NCBI GenBank assembly: GCA_020621965.1
Contig: JAHRYV010000007.1
Coordinates: forward strand, 37,718 to 88,095
Reading direction: 5' to 3'
Length of the DNA: 50,378 bases
Origin: Curvibacter sp.
Lineage (GTDB): Bacteria > Pseudomonadota > Gammaproteobacteria > Burkholderiales > Burkholderiaceae_C
Shown here: positions 39,986 to 49,875 of the stretch, in pieces
How positions within the stretch are numbered: position 1 is the first letter of the stretch
Layout: the number at the start of each line of letters is the position of its first letter
Translations under genes and position numbers: made by a program
The notes under the pieces: generated by a model
The model's database searches: none
The model's input: the letters and a program-made list of their open reading frames with translations, nothing else
What the model was told of the DNA's origin: nothing

Positions 39986-40780
39986 TCAGCGGACGATGCC
40001 GCGCTGCGGCGTGGTCTGGGCCAGGAAGTCCTGCATCATGGCCACGTCGGGCGCCGCCTCGGGGTAGCGTTGTGTCAGCGCGGCGATCTGCGCCTGCGCC
40101 TGCTCCAGCGTGAGGCCGTCGCGGTACAGGGCCTTGTGCATGGCCTTGACGGCGCTGATGCGCTCGGGCGTGAAGCCGCGCCGGCGCAGGCCCTCGAAGT
40201 TCATCGAGCGTGCTTCGGCCGGCTGGCCCTGGCACATGACGAAGGGCGGCAGGTCGCCGAACAGCAGCGAGCACATGGCGCTCATGCTGTGGGCGCCGAT
40301 GCGCACGAACTGGTGCACCACCGTGTAGCCGCCCAGGATGACCCAGTCGCCCACCACCACGTGGCCGGCCAGCTGCGCGTTGTTGGCGAAGATGCAGTGG
40401 TCGCCCACCAGGCAATCGTGCGCCAGGTGGGTGTAGGCCATCATCCAGTTGTCGTTCCCCAGCCGGGTCACGCCGCCGCCCTGCACCGTGCCGATGTGGT
40501 AGGTGCTGTACTCGCGGATGGTGTTGCGCTCGCCGATGATCAGCTCGCAAGGCTCACCCTGGTATTTCCGGTCCTGGTTGTCCGAGCCCAGCGAGACGAA
40601 CTGGAACACCCGGTTGTCGCGGCCGATGGTGGTGTGCCCTTCGACCACGCAGTGCGAGGCGATGCGGGTGCCGGCGCCGATCTTCACATGCGGGCCGATC
40701 ACCGTGTAGGGACCGACCGTGACCGTGCTGTCGAGCTCGGCCTTGGGATCGACGAGGGCGGTCGGATGGATGCGCGTCAC
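39986..40780 (-). CDS. lpxA: UDP-N-acetylglucosamine O-acyltransferase
   Basis: LpxA (264 residues) performs the first step of lipid A synthesis. Left-handed beta-helix hexapeptide repeats run from [26 protein letters not shown] to about residue 185, with the catalytic histidine in AYTHLAHDC, and a C-terminal helical part follows. The start is GTG at 40780 with GGAGG seven bases upstream, preferred over a longer open frame. Confidence 0.96.
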   Translation of the reverse strand: MTRIHPTALVDPKAELDSTVTVGPYTVIGPHVKIGAGTRIASHCVVEGHTTIGRDNRVFQFVSLGSDNQDRKYQGEPCELIIGERNTIREYSTYHIGTVQGGGVTRLGNDNWMMAYTHLAHDCLVGDHCIFANNAQLAGHVVVGDWVILGGYTVVHQFVRIGAHSMSAMCSLLFGDLPPFVMCQGQPAEARSMNFEGLRRRGFTPERISAVKAMHKALYRDGLTLEQAQAQIAALTQRYPEAAPDVAMMQDFLAQTTPQRGIVR

Positions 40781-40794
40781 GCTGGCGCCTCCGC

Positions 40795-41238
40795 TCAGGC
40801 GATCTTGCGCATGGTGCACATGAGCTCGGCTTCCACCGCCAGCTCACCGCCCACCAGGGCCTGGGCCTTGAACTTGAAGATGCCGGCCTTCATGCGCAGG
40901 AGCTCGACTTCCAGGATCAGCTGGTCGCCCGGCTCCACCGGCCGCTTGAAGCGTGCGCCGTCGATGCCGGCGAAGTAGTAGACGGTGTTGTCATCGGGCA
41001 CGCTGTCCAGCGTCTCGAAGGACAGCAGCGCGGCGGCCTGGGCCAGGGCTTCGAGCATCAGCACACCGGGCATGACCGGGCGGTGCGGGAAGTGGCCGTT
41101 GAAGAACTGCTCGTTGATGGTGACGTTCTTCAGCGCCTTGATGCGCTTGCCCTTCTCCACTTCCAGCACACGGTCCACCAGCAGGAAGGGGTAGCGGTGC
41201 GGCAGTTTCTTGAGAATCTCGTGGATGTCCATCATCAT
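40795..41238 (-). CDS. fabZ: 3-hydroxyacyl-ACP dehydratase FabZ
   Basis: FabZ (147 residues) is a hot-dog-fold enzyme dehydrating 3-hydroxyacyl-ACP in fatty-acid synthesis. The catalytic histidine is in [22 protein letters not shown] and the glutamate lies in the same helix. The N-terminus is [23 protein letters not shown]; three successive ATG codons are possible starts. The first overlaps the lpxD stop as ATGA. FabZ competes with LpxA for the same acyl-ACP, which fits its place here. Confidence 0.96.
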   Translation of the reverse strand: MMMDIHEILKKLPHRYPFLLVDRVLEVEKGKRIKALKNVTINEQFFNGHFPHRPVMPGVLMLEALAQAAALLSFETLDSVPDDNTVYYFAGIDGARFKRPVEPGDQLILEVELLRMKAGIFKFKAQALVGGELAVEAELMCTMRKIA

Positions 41239-42218
41239 GTTTTCGTTTCCTTCAGTTCTTTCTCGAGCGCGCGCACGCGCTCGCGCAGTGTCGACAGCTG
41301 CTTGAGGGTGGCGGCGTTCTTCTCCCAGGAGGAATTCTCTTCCAGGGGGTAGAAGCCGGTGTAGTGGCCCGGTTTGTTGAGCGAGCGGGTGACCAGCGAG
41401 AACGAGGACACGTTCACGCCGTCGGCGATGTTCAGGTGCCCCAGCACGCCGGCGCTGCCGCCGATGGTGCAGTTGGCCCCGATGGTGGCGCTGCCGGCCA
41501 CGCCGACGCAGCCGGCCATGGCGGTGTTGCGGCCCACGCGCACGTTGTGGCCGATCTGGATCAGGTTGTCGAGCTTGACGCCGTCCTCGATCACCGTGTC
41601 CTGCAGGGCGCCGCGGTCGATGCAGGTGTTGGCGCCGATCTCGACGTCATTGCCGATGCGCACCGCCCCGAGTTGCTCGATCTTCTCCCAGCGCTCGCCG
41701 TCCTTGGCGAAGCCGAAGCCGTCGGCCCCGATCACCACCCCCGGATGCAGGATGCAGCGCTCGCCGATCACGCAGTCCGCGCTGACGGTCACGCGCGACT
41801 TGAGCACGGTGTGGGCGCCGATGCGCGCGCCGCGCTCGACCACACACAAGGGCCCGATCTGCGCCAGCGGATCGATGTGGGCGCCCGGGTCGATCACGGC
41901 GCTCGGATGGATGCGGGGCCCCGCCGGCAAGGCGCGGGCGCGCTGCCAGAGCTGGGTCACGCGGGCGAAGTAGAGGTAGGGGTTGTCGGCCACGATGCAG
42001 GCGCCGCGCGCCGTGGCCTCGGCCTGCATCTGCGGACCGACGATGACACAGCCGGCGCGCGAGGCGGTCAGCTGCTGACGGTATTTGGGATTGCTGAGAA
42101 AGCTCAGCTCCTGGGGGTTGGCCGACTCGAGCGGCGCGAGGGCCTGGATCTCGAGCGCGGGGTCACCATGCAGCTCGCCCCCGAGCTGCTCGACGATGGT
42201 ACCTAGACGCAAAACCAC
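41235..42218 (-). CDS. lpxD: UDP-3-O-acylglucosamine N-acyltransferase
   Basis: LpxD (327 residues) adds the amide-linked acyl chain in lipid A synthesis. A uridine-binding N-terminal domain ([32 protein letters not shown]) precedes hexapeptide repeats from about 105 to 290, with the catalytic histidine in [12 protein letters not shown]-terminal helix ([18 protein letters not shown]) follows. The start is GTG. It overlaps fabZ by four bases. Confidence 0.96.
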   Translation of the reverse strand: MVLRLGTIVEQLGGELHGDPALEIQALAPLESANPQELSFLSNPKYRQQLTASRAGCVIVGPQMQAEATARGACIVADNPYLYFARVTQLWQRARALPAGPRIHPSAVIDPGAHIDPLAQIGPLCVVERGARIGAHTVLKSRVTVSADCVIGERCILHPGVVIGADGFGFAKDGERWEKIEQLGAVRIGNDVEIGANTCIDRGALQDTVIEDGVKLDNLIQIGHNVRVGRNTAMAGCVGVAGSATIGANCTIGGSAGVLGHLNIADGVNVSSFSLVTRSLNKPGHYTGFYPLEENSSWEKNAATLKQLSTLRERVRALEKELKETKT

Positions 42219-42248
42219 ACGCGATCTGCCCGCAAGTGCCGTGCGGCC

Positions 42249-42761
42249 TTACTTGGCCACCGTGGCGTTCAGGGCCTTGATCACCTTGTCGGTGATGTCG
42301 TGCCGGGGATTGACGTAGACCGCCTCCTGCAGGATCAGGTCGTATTTCTCGGCATCGGCCACCTGCTTGACGACGCGGTTGGCGCGCTCGAACACCTGCT
42401 GCAACTCCTCGTTGCGGCGGGCATTGAGCTCTTCCTGGAAGTCACGGCGCTTGCGCTGGAAATCGCGGTCCAGCTCAACCAGCTGCTTCTGGCGTGCCGC
42501 GCGCTGGCTCTCCGACAGGGTCGGGGCCTCGCGCTCCAGTTGATCGGCCATGGCCTTGATGCTGGCACCCTGGGCCTGGAGCTCCTTCTCGCGCTTGGAG
42601 AACTCCTGCTCCAGCTTGGCCTGTGCATTCTTGGCCGGCTGCGCCTCCTTGATGATGCGATCCAGGCTGACGAAGCCGAGCCTGAATTCCTGCGCCAGCG
42701 CCGGGGCGGCGAGCAGGAAACAGCCCAACAGTACGCCGGTAATGCGAGTGAGGTAATTCAT
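42249..42761 (-). CDS. ompH: OmpH/Skp-family periplasmic chaperone
   Basis: This 170-residue protein has a Sec signal peptide (cut near ALAQ). A long charged helical region rich in Lys, Glu, Gln and Arg forms the coiled-coil arms, and the C-terminal ...YDLILQEAVYVNPRHDITDKVIKALN is typical of the family. Skp holds unfolded outer-membrane proteins on the way to BamA, its immediate upstream neighbour. The start overlaps the bamA stop by one base (TGATG). Confidence 0.94.
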   Translation of the reverse strand: MNYLTRITGVLLGCFLLAAPALAQEFRLGFVSLDRIIKEAQPAKNAQAKLEQEFSKREKELQAQGASIKAMADQLEREAPTLSESQRAARQKQLVELDRDFQRKRRDFQEELNARRNEELQQVFERANRVVKQVADAEKYDLILQEAVYVNPRHDITDKVIKALNATVAK

Positions 42762-45052
42762 CAGAAGGACGTCCCGATCTGAAATTGCAGATTCTGGATT
42801 CTATCGCCTTCAAAGGTGCGGATCGGGGTGGCAAAAGCCAGGCGCAGCGGCCCCATCGGCGAGATCCAGCTGATGCCGACACCGCCGGCCGCACGGAAGG
42901 TGCCGACCGCCATCGGCTCGCCCGGCCCGAAGACGTTGCCGGTGTCGACGAAGGCATAGATCCGCAGGGTGCGGTCATTGCCCGCGCCGGGGAACGGGGC
43001 CTGGAGCTCGAAGTTGACATTGACCTTCTTGTTGCCGCCGTAGGTCAGGCCCGTGAGCGTGTCACGCGGCCCCAGGCTGCCGGCCTCGAAACCGCGCACG
43101 GAGCCCAGACCGCCGCCGTAGAAGTTCTTGAACAGCGGATAGGGCCGGCCGTCGATCCCCTTGCCCGCCCCCAGATCGGTGTTGAACGCGAAGGTGTACT
43201 GCTTGGTCAGGGGGAAATAGTGCTGGTACTGGTAGGTGCCGCGGACATAACGCACTTCGCCGCCGGTGCTCCATTCGCCGGTCAGGCGCTGGAAGTTGCC
43301 GGCCGTCGGCACCAGGGCGCTGTCGCGATTGTCCCGTCCCCAGCCCAGGGTGAGCGGCACCGCCGTGCTGGTGTAACCGAACTGGTCGGCATAACTCTGG
43401 TAGGCCGCCGGCAGGTAGGTGCCGGGCTGGATGGTGGTGCTCTCGAAGCCGCCGCCGATGTACACCGTGTCGCGCTCGGTAAAGGGAATGCCGAAACGCA
43501 GGCTGGTACCCATGGTCTCCAGCGCGTAGCTGCTCGTATCCGTGTAGGGTCGCGACACCCGCTGGTACAGGTCGATGGTACGCGACACGCCGTCCTGCGT
43601 GAAATAGGGATCGGTCGTGTTCAGCACGATGACACGGTTGATCTTGCTGGTATTGACCTGCACGCCGAGCGAGTGACCGGTGCCGAAGGCATTCTGCTGG
43701 TTGACGCCAAACGTCAACCCCAGGCCCTCGTTGCTGGAGAAACCCGCGCCCAGGTTCAGGCTACCGGTCGGACGTTCGGTGACCTTGAGGGTCAGATCGA
43801 CCTGATCGACCGTGCCCGGCACCTCGCTGGTCTCCATCGACACGTCGGTGAAGTAACCCAGACGGTCAACGCGGTTGCGCGAGAGCCGGATCTTGTCGCC
43901 GTCGTACCAGGACGCCTCGAACTGGCGGAACTCGCGCCGGATCACTTCGTCGCGCGTGCGGTTGTTGCCGGCCACGTTGATGCGGCGCACATAGGCGCGC
44001 CGCGAGGGCTCGGCCTGTAGCACGACCGTCACGCGATTGGTGCTGCGGTCGATGTCGGGCACCGGCTGCACGCGGGCAAAAGCGTAGCCGAAACGGCCGA
44101 AGTGTTCGGTGAAGGCCTTCACCGTCTCGGCCACCTGGTCGGCGTTGTAGGCCTGCCCGGGCTGGATCGTCACCATGGCCTTGAATTCGTCGTCACGGCC
44201 CAGGTAGTTGCCGGCCAGGCGCACACCGGCCACCACGAAACGCTCGCCCTCGGTGACGTTGATGGTGATGGACATGTCCTGCTTGTTCGGGGCCATGGCC
44301 ACCTGCGTCGAGTCGACGCGGAATTCCAGGTAACCGCGCGCCAGGTAATAGGACTTCAGGGTTTCCAGGTCGGCATTGAGCTTGGCGCGCGCATATCGGT
44401 CGGACTTGGTGTACCAGCTCATCCAGTTGCCGGTGTCCAGATCGAACAGGTTGCGCAGGGTCGACTCGGAGTAGACCTTGTTGCCGACGATGCGGATCTC
44501 GCCGATCTTCGCCGGCTCGCCTTCGTTGACGGTGAAGACCAGGCTCACGCGGTTGCGCTCGTTGGGCGTGACCGTGGTCACCACTTCGGCCGCGTACAGG
44601 CTGCGGTTGATGTACTGGCGCTTGAGCTCCTGCTCGGCGCGGTCGAGCAGCGCCTTGTCGAAGGGCCGGCCCTCGGCCAGACCGATGTCGCGCAGGGCCT
44701 TGAGCAGCACCGTCTTGTCGAACTCGCGGGTGCCGACAAAGTCGATGCCGGCCACGCTGGAGCGCTCCTCGACCACCACCACCAGCACGTCGCCGTTGAT
44801 CTCCAGCCGGACATCGGTGAACAGGCCCAGAGCGAACAGGGCCCTGATCGAAGCCGTGCCCTTGTCGTCGCTGTAGGTATCGCCCACGCGCAGCGGAATG
44901 GACGCAAACACCGTGCCGGGCTCGACACGTTGCAGGCCCTCGACCTGGATGTCCCTGATCTTGAAAGGCTCGGCCGCCCAGGCGGCAGGCGCCGCCAGCA
45001 GCAGGGCCATCACCACGGAAACGAGGCCCAGGCTTAAACGTTTGAATTGCAT
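42761..45052 (-). CDS. bamA: Outer-membrane protein assembly factor BamA
   Basis: BamA (763 residues) is the central pore of the BAM complex that inserts beta-barrels. A signal peptide (cut near AAWA|AEPF) is followed by five POTRA domains to about residue 420 and a 16-strand barrel. The barrel carries FGIPFTERDTVYIGGGFE, the GSVRGFEAGSLGPRD loop with the conserved VRGF motif, and a C-terminal strand ending in Phe. ATG at 45052 gives a proper signal peptide; an upstream GTG would add nine residues. Confidence 0.97.
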   Translation of the reverse strand: MQFKRLSLGLVSVVMALLLAAPAAWAAEPFKIRDIQVEGLQRVEPGTVFASIPLRVGDTYSDDKGTASIRALFALGLFTDVRLEINGDVLVVVVEERSSVAGIDFVGTREFDKTVLLKALRDIGLAEGRPFDKALLDRAEQELKRQYINRSLYAAEVVTTVTPNERNRVSLVFTVNEGEPAKIGEIRIVGNKVYSESTLRNLFDLDTGNWMSWYTKSDRYARAKLNADLETLKSYYLARGYLEFRVDSTQVAMAPNKQDMSITINVTEGERFVVAGVRLAGNYLGRDDEFKAMVTIQPGQAYNADQVAETVKAFTEHFGRFGYAFARVQPVPDIDRSTNRVTVVLQAEPSRRAYVRRINVAGNNRTRDEVIRREFRQFEASWYDGDKIRLSRNRVDRLGYFTDVSMETSEVPGTVDQVDLTLKVTERPTGSLNLGAGFSSNEGLGLTFGVNQQNAFGTGHSLGVQVNTSKINRVIVLNTTDPYFTQDGVSRTIDLYQRVSRPYTDTSSYALETMGTSLRFGIPFTERDTVYIGGGFESTTIQPGTYLPAAYQSYADQFGYTSTAVPLTLGWGRDNRDSALVPTAGNFQRLTGEWSTGGEVRYVRGTYQYQHYFPLTKQYTFAFNTDLGAGKGIDGRPYPLFKNFYGGGLGSVRGFEAGSLGPRDTLTGLTYGGNKKVNVNFELQAPFPGAGNDRTLRIYAFVDTGNVFGPGEPMAVGTFRAAGGVGISWISPMGPLRLAFATPIRTFEGDRIQNLQFQIGTSF

Positions 45053-45097
45053 CGGTAGATCTGAAATGAGGCTCGTCACGCCACCATGGAACGTGGC

Positions 45098-46459
45098 TCA
45101 GCCCAGAAGACGGGTCAGGTCATTGAACAGCGCAATCGCCATCATGAGCGCCAGCACGGCGACACCGGCACGCTGCAAGCGCTCCAGCCACGCCTCCGAG
45201 ACCGGTCTGCCCGTGACACCCTCCCAAAGATAATACATCAGGTGTCCGCCATCGAGCACCGGCAGCGGCAGCAGGTTGAGCACGCCCAGGCTGACACTGA
45301 TCAGGGCCAGGAACACCAGGTATTGCGTCAGGCCCATGCTGGCCGAACGCCCGGCGTAGTCGGCAATCGTCAGCGGGCCGCTCAGGTTCTTCAGCGAGGC
45401 CTCACCGACCACCATGCGGCCCAGCGTGCGCAGCGTCAGCAACGACACATCCCAGGTCTTCGCGATGCCCTGCCACAGGCCCTCGACCGCGCCGTACTGC
45501 ACCGTCACCATCTCGGGCGCCGTGCCCACATAGGCGCCGATGCGGCCGACCGCCACCCCGCCCTCCTGCTGTACCTCGGGCGTCACGTCGAGCGTGAGCA
45601 GCGCGCCCTGGCGCTCCACCCGCCAGTTGGACACCACGGCCCGCCCCTCGTGCACGGAGGCCCGGATCATCTCGCGCAACTGGCGCCCGTCCGCCACGGC
45701 CTTGCCACCGAAGGTCAGCACCAGGTCGCCCGGACGCAGTCCGGCGCGCTCGGCCGGACCGTCGGGCGTGAGCTCGCCGATCTCCGGCCGGCTCAGCGGC
45801 GTCACGAGGCCGATCCGCTCGAACAGTTTTGCGTCGGCATCGCTCGCCGCCAGGGCCGCCAGCGGCAGCAGCACCTCGGCGCCTGCGCCGCCGCGCTCAC
45901 CGGCCAGCGCCAGGCGCAGGTCGCGGCTTTCCAGCGCCCCGCGGGTCAACAGCCAGCGCAGGTCCTCGAACGAGCGCACCGGCTCCAGTTCGGCGCCGTC
46001 GAAGCCGGCACGCTCGACACGCTCGCCCCCGACCAGACCGGCACGCTCGGCCACCGAGCCGGCCACCGGCGGCCCCAGCAGCGGGCTGGCCATCTGCACG
46101 CCGCTCCAGTTGACCGCCGCATACAGCAGCACCGCCAGCAGCAGGTTGGCCACCGGTCCCGCGGCGACGATCAGCGCGCGCGCGCGCAGCGGCTGGGTGT
46201 TGAAGGCCAGGTGCCGCTCGGCCGGATCGACCGGCGCCTCGCGCTCGTCCAGCATGCGCACATAACCGCCCAGAGGAAATGCGCACAAGGTGAACTCGGT
46301 GGGTGAACCCTTGGGCTGCCAGCGCAGCAGGGTCTGGCCAAAACCGATGGAAAAACGCAGCACCTTGACGCCACAGGCCACGGCCATGCGGTAGTGGCCG
46401 TATTCATGGATGGCGATCAGCAGCCCGAGGGCCACGATGAAAGCGACAACCGTCAGCAT
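45098..46459 (-). CDS. rseP: Intramembrane site-2 protease RseP
   Basis: RseP (453 residues) cuts RseA within the membrane to release the envelope-stress sigma factor and also clears signal-peptide remnants. The zinc motif HEYGH lies in the first membrane segment and the second metal site is LPLPVLDGGH near the C-terminus. PDZ regions lie between them (PAERAGLRPGDLVLTFGG). ATG at 46459 (MLTVVAFIVALG) is chosen over a longer open frame. Confidence 0.96.
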   Translation of the reverse strand: MLTVVAFIVALGLLIAIHEYGHYRMAVACGVKVLRFSIGFGQTLLRWQPKGSPTEFTLCAFPLGGYVRMLDEREAPVDPAERHLAFNTQPLRARALIVAAGPVANLLLAVLLYAAVNWSGVQMASPLLGPPVAGSVAERAGLVGGERVERAGFDGAELEPVRSFEDLRWLLTRGALESRDLRLALAGERGGAGAEVLLPLAALAASDADAKLFERIGLVTPLSRPEIGELTPDGPAERAGLRPGDLVLTFGGKAVADGRQLREMIRASVHEGRAVVSNWRVERQGALLTLDVTPEVQQEGGVAVGRIGAYVGTAPEMVTVQYGAVEGLWQGIAKTWDVSLLTLRTLGRMVVGEASLKNLSGPLTIADYAGRSASMGLTQYLVFLALISVSLGVLNLLPLPVLDGGHLMYYLWEGVTGRPVSEAWLERLQRAGVAVLALMMAIALFNDLTRLLG

Positions 46460-46470
46460 CACCCGCCCCT

Positions 46471-47667
46471 TCAGGCCGCCAGCCGCTGGACGCACTGCTG
46501 TGCCGCCGCGCGCACTTCAGCATCCAGAGCCAGCAGATCGGCCAGGCTGGCCGGGGACGAAGGCACGATGGTCGACAGCGTCTGCAGATTGACCGCATGG
46601 ATCTGGTCGAAGCGGATGCGGCGCTCCAGGAAGGCCGCCACCGCCACCTCGTTGGCCGCATTGAGCACGGCCGTGGTGCCCGCGGGAGCGCGCAAGGCGT
46701 CCCAGGCCAGGCGGATGCCGGGGTAGCGTTGCGCATGGCCGGGGGCGTCCATCGGCTCGAAGGTCATGGCCGCCAGTGCATGGAAGTCCAGCGCCGCCGC
46801 ACCCGAGCTCATGCGCTCGGGCCAGGACAGGCCGTAGGCGATCGGCACGCGCATGTCGGGCGTGCCCAGCTGCGCCACCACCGAGTGGTCGGTGTACTGC
46901 ACCATGGAATGGATCACGCTCTGGGGATGGATCACCACCTCGAGCTGCTCCGGACCCAGGCCGAACAGATGGCGGGCCTCGATCACTTCGAGCGCCTTGT
47001 TCATCATGGTGGCCGAGTCGACCGAGATCTTGCGCCCCATCACCCAGTTCGGGTGGGCGCAGGCCTGCTCGGGCGTGACCTCGCGCAGGCTGTGCGGGTC
47101 GCGCGTGCGAAACGGACCGCCGGAGGCCGTCAGGATGATCTTGTCTACGCGTTGCGCCCAGGTCGCCGGGTCGTCCGGCAGGGACTGGAAGATGGCCGAG
47201 TGTTCGCTGTCGATGGGCAGCAGCGTGGCGCCGCCGGCGCGCACCGTCTGCATGAAGAACTCGCCGCCCACCACCAGCGCTTCCTTGTTGGCCAGCAGCA
47301 GGCGTTTGCCGGCCGCCGCGGCCGCCAGGCAGGGCGCCAGGCCGGCGGCCCCCACGATGGCCGCCATCACGGCGTCGACCTCCTCGTGCGCGGCGACCTC
47401 GGCCAGCGCCTGCGCGCCACCCAGCACACGCGTGGCCGAGCCGCTGGCGGCCAGACGTTGGGAGAGTTCGGTGGCGTGCGCCACGCTGGCCATGACGGCA
47501 AAACGCGGCCGGTACTGCAGGCACTGCTGCTGCAACAGGTCGACCTGCGTGGCCGCGGTCAGGGCAAAGACTTCAAAGCGTTCCGGATGGCGCGCCAGCA
47601 CGTCCAGCGTGTTGGTGCCGATCGAACCGGTGGAGCCGAGGATGGCGACACGCTGTTTGTGTTTCAT
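46471..47667 (-). CDS. dxr: 1-deoxy-D-xylulose 5-phosphate reductoisomerase
   Basis: Dxr (398 residues) commits carbon to the MEP isoprenoid pathway using NADPH. The NADPH loop is ILGSTGSIGTNTLDV, followed by LLANKEALVVGG, LPIDSEHSAIFQ, ASGGPFR and GRKISVDSATMMNKALEVIEA with the metal and substrate residues. It starts on a TGATG overlap with cdsA and supplies precursors used by UppS in the same cluster. Confidence 0.97.
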   Translation of the reverse strand: MKHKQRVAILGSTGSIGTNTLDVLARHPERFEVFALTAATQVDLLQQQCLQYRPRFAVMASVAHATELSQRLAASGSATRVLGGAQALAEVAAHEEVDAVMAAIVGAAGLAPCLAAAAAGKRLLLANKEALVVGGEFFMQTVRAGGATLLPIDSEHSAIFQSLPDDPATWAQRVDKIILTASGGPFRTRDPHSLREVTPEQACAHPNWVMGRKISVDSATMMNKALEVIEARHLFGLGPEQLEVVIHPQSVIHSMVQYTDHSVVAQLGTPDMRVPIAYGLSWPERMSSGAAALDFHALAAMTFEPMDAPGHAQRYPGIRLAWDALRAPAGTTAVLNAANEVAVAAFLERRIRFDQIHAVNLQTLSTIVPSSPASLADLLALDAEVRAAAQQCVQRLAA

Positions 47668-48521
47668 CAGGCAAGCAAGGTATAGAGCATCATGGCCAGA
47701 GGCAGCGTGGGCAGCAAGGCATCGACGCGGTCGAGCACGCCGCCATGCCCGGGCAGCAGGCGGCTGCTGTCCTTGGCACCGGCGCTGCGCTTGACCAGGG
47801 ACTCCACCAGATCGCCCACCACGCTCATGGCGGCCAGAAACAGGCAGGCCAGCAGCAGCAGGAACCAGCCGCCGCGCGTCTGCAGGTGACCGTAAAGACT
47901 GGGTGGCGGCAGCACGCCGGCGCGCTCCAGCCCCAGCCAGACCAGGGCCAGCACCACCACCCCCACCATACCGCCCCAGACACCTTCCCAGCTCTTGCCC
48001 GGGCTGATGGCCGGCGCCAGCTTGCCGTGGCTGAAACGCCCGCCGAAGGCCTTGCCGGCAAAGTAGGCCGCGATGTCCGCCATCCAGACCAGCACCAGGA
48101 TGGACAACAGGAAGGCGATGCCGACCTCGCGCGCCTGCACCACGGCCAGCCAGGTCAGCCACAGCGCCAGCAGCCCGCCCGGCACCCGCAGGGCGCGCGG
48201 CAGTTGCCCCCAGCGGGCCACACCGGCCCTGAGCAGGGCCGCGCCAGCCAGGACCCAGGCCCCGCCGGCGAGTATCCAGAGCAGCGGCTGGCGGCTGGCC
48301 AGCAGGCCCAGATCCCAGGCCATGACGCAGGACACCAGGCAGGCGAAGGCGCCGAGCCAGGCGCCGAACTGGCCCAGGCCATTGAGCCGGCCCCATTCCC
48401 AGGCCGCGGCGGCGATCAGCAGCAGCGTGACCAGGCGCCAGGCCAGGGTATCCGGATAAAACAGCGCCGGCAGCAGGAGCAGCAGCAGGACGAGGGCCGT
48501 GATGATGCGCTGCTTGAGCAT
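47667..48521 (-). CDS. cdsA: Phosphatidate cytidylyltransferase
   Basis: CdsA (284 residues) makes CDP-diacylglycerol, the branch point for all phospholipids. About eight membrane segments are present. The family signature near the C-terminus is SLVKRSAGAKDSSRLLPGHGGVLDRVD, with the essential acidic residues. It lies ten bases after uppS. Confidence 0.96.
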   Translation of the reverse strand: MLKQRIITALVLLLLLLPALFYPDTLAWRLVTLLLIAAAAWEWGRLNGLGQFGAWLGAFACLVSCVMAWDLGLLASRQPLLWILAGGAWVLAGAALLRAGVARWGQLPRALRVPGGLLALWLTWLAVVQAREVGIAFLLSILVLVWMADIAAYFAGKAFGGRFSHGKLAPAISPGKSWEGVWGGMVGVVVLALVWLGLERAGVLPPPSLYGHLQTRGGWFLLLLACLFLAAMSVVGDLVESLVKRSAGAKDSSRLLPGHGGVLDRVDALLPTLPLAMMLYTLLA

Positions 48522-48530
48522 GATGTCCTC

Positions 48531-49259
48531 TCAGGCCGCTTTCTGGCCGCTGTCGGCCGCCACTTGGGCGGACGTCTGGCCGTAGCGGCGTTCACGGCCG
48601 GCGAATTCGGCGATGGCGCGGTCGAGTTCGGCCTCGTCGAAATCCGGCCACAGCTTGTCGCTGAACACGAGTTCGGAATAGGCGGCCTGCCAGAGCAGAA
48701 AGTTGCTCACGCGCATTTCGCCGCCGGTGCGGATGATGAGATCGGGGTCGGCCACATGGGCCAGCGCCATGGCGCCGTTGAGCGCGAGTTCGGTGATGGG
48801 CTGCCCCTGGCTTGCCAGCCGGGCCGCCGCCTGGGCGATGTCCCAGCGGCCGCCGTAGTTGAAGCAGACATTGAGCACCATCTTGCTGTTGCCGGCCGTA
48901 GTGGCCTCGGCGGCATCCAGCCCGGCGCGCACCTTGTCGGACAGACCGGAGCGCTCGCCGACGAAATGCACCTGCACGCCGTCGGCGTGCAGCCGGGGGA
49001 TCTCCTTGCCCAGCGCCATCGCCAGCAGTTCCATCAGACCGGAAACCTCGTCGGCCGGACGGTTCCAGTTCTCGGAGGAGAAGGCGAAGACGGTCAGCAC
49101 GCCCACCCCGCGGTCCAGGCAGGCCCGGATGCAGCGGCGCAGGCTCTCCATGCCCTGGCGGTGCCCCGCCAGGCGCGGCAGGAAACGCTTGGTGGCCCAG
49201 CGGCCATTGCCATCCATGACGATGGCGATGTGGTGCGGCAAGCCGCCAGGCGAGGTCAT
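48531..49259 (-). CDS. uppS: Undecaprenyl diphosphate synthase
   Basis: UppS (242 residues) is a cis-prenyltransferase that builds the lipid carrier for cell-wall and LPS sugars. It carries IAIVMDGNGRWA with the catalytic Asp, FAFSSENWNRP, and the C-terminal DLIIRTGGEMRVSNFLLWQAAYSEL. ATG at 49259 gives the usual short N-terminus; a TTG nine codons upstream is possible but would nearly abut the frr stop. Confidence 0.96.
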   Translation of the reverse strand: MTSPGGLPHHIAIVMDGNGRWATKRFLPRLAGHRQGMESLRRCIRACLDRGVGVLTVFAFSSENWNRPADEVSGLMELLAMALGKEIPRLHADGVQVHFVGERSGLSDKVRAGLDAAEATTAGNSKMVLNVCFNYGGRWDIAQAAARLASQGQPITELALNGAMALAHVADPDLIIRTGGEMRVSNFLLWQAAYSELVFSDKLWPDFDEAELDRAIAEFAGRERRYGQTSAQVAADSGQKAA

Positions 49260-49282
49260 GGGCGACAACAGGAAGCCTGGCC

Positions 49283-49843
49283 TCAAACGGCCATCACTTC
49301 CTGCTCCTTGGCCGCGACCAGCTGGTCGATGGTCGCGACATGCTTGTCGGTCAGCTTCTGGATATCGGCCTCGGAGCGTTTCTGCTCGTCTTCGGACGCG
49401 GTCTTGTCCTTGACCAGCTTCTTGACGGCCTCGTTGGCGTCGCGGCGCAGGTTGCGCACGGCGATCTTGGCGTTCTCGCCCTCGGTGCGCACCAGCTTGG
49501 TCATTTCCTTGCGGCGCTCTTCGCTCATGGGCGGCATGGGCACGCGGATCAGGTCACCCATGGAGGCCGGGTTCAGGCCGAGGTCGCTCTCGCGGATGGC
49601 CTTCTCGATCTTGGCGCCCATGCCCTTCTCCCAGGGCTGCACGCTGATGGTGCGGGCATCCAGCAGGTTCACATTGGCCACCTGGCTCAGCGGGACCGTG
49701 GAGCCGTAGTACTCGACCTGCACCGAGTCCAGCAGCGAAGGGTTGGCACGGCCGGTACGGATCTTGGACAGGTGGCTCTTGAGCGCCTCGATGGACTGGT
49801 CCATCTTGGTTTCCATGTTCTTCTTGATGTCTGCAATCGTCAT
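49283..49843 (-). CDS. frr: Ribosome recycling factor
   Basis: Frr (186 residues) splits post-termination ribosomes with EF-G. The long three-helix bundle shows [65 protein letters not shown] and [19 protein letters not shown] six bases before ATG fixes the start. Confidence 0.97.
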   Translation of the reverse strand: MTIADIKKNMETKMDQSIEALKSHLSKIRTGRANPSLLDSVQVEYYGSTVPLSQVANVNLLDARTISVQPWEKGMGAKIEKAIRESDLGLNPASMGDLIRVPMPPMSEERRKEMTKLVRTEGENAKIAVRNLRRDANEAVKKLVKDKTASEDEQKRSEADIQKLTDKHVATIDQLVAAKEQEVMAV

Positions 49844-49875
49844 GTTGTACTCCTCTGCGGTCGCGGCAGCTGCGC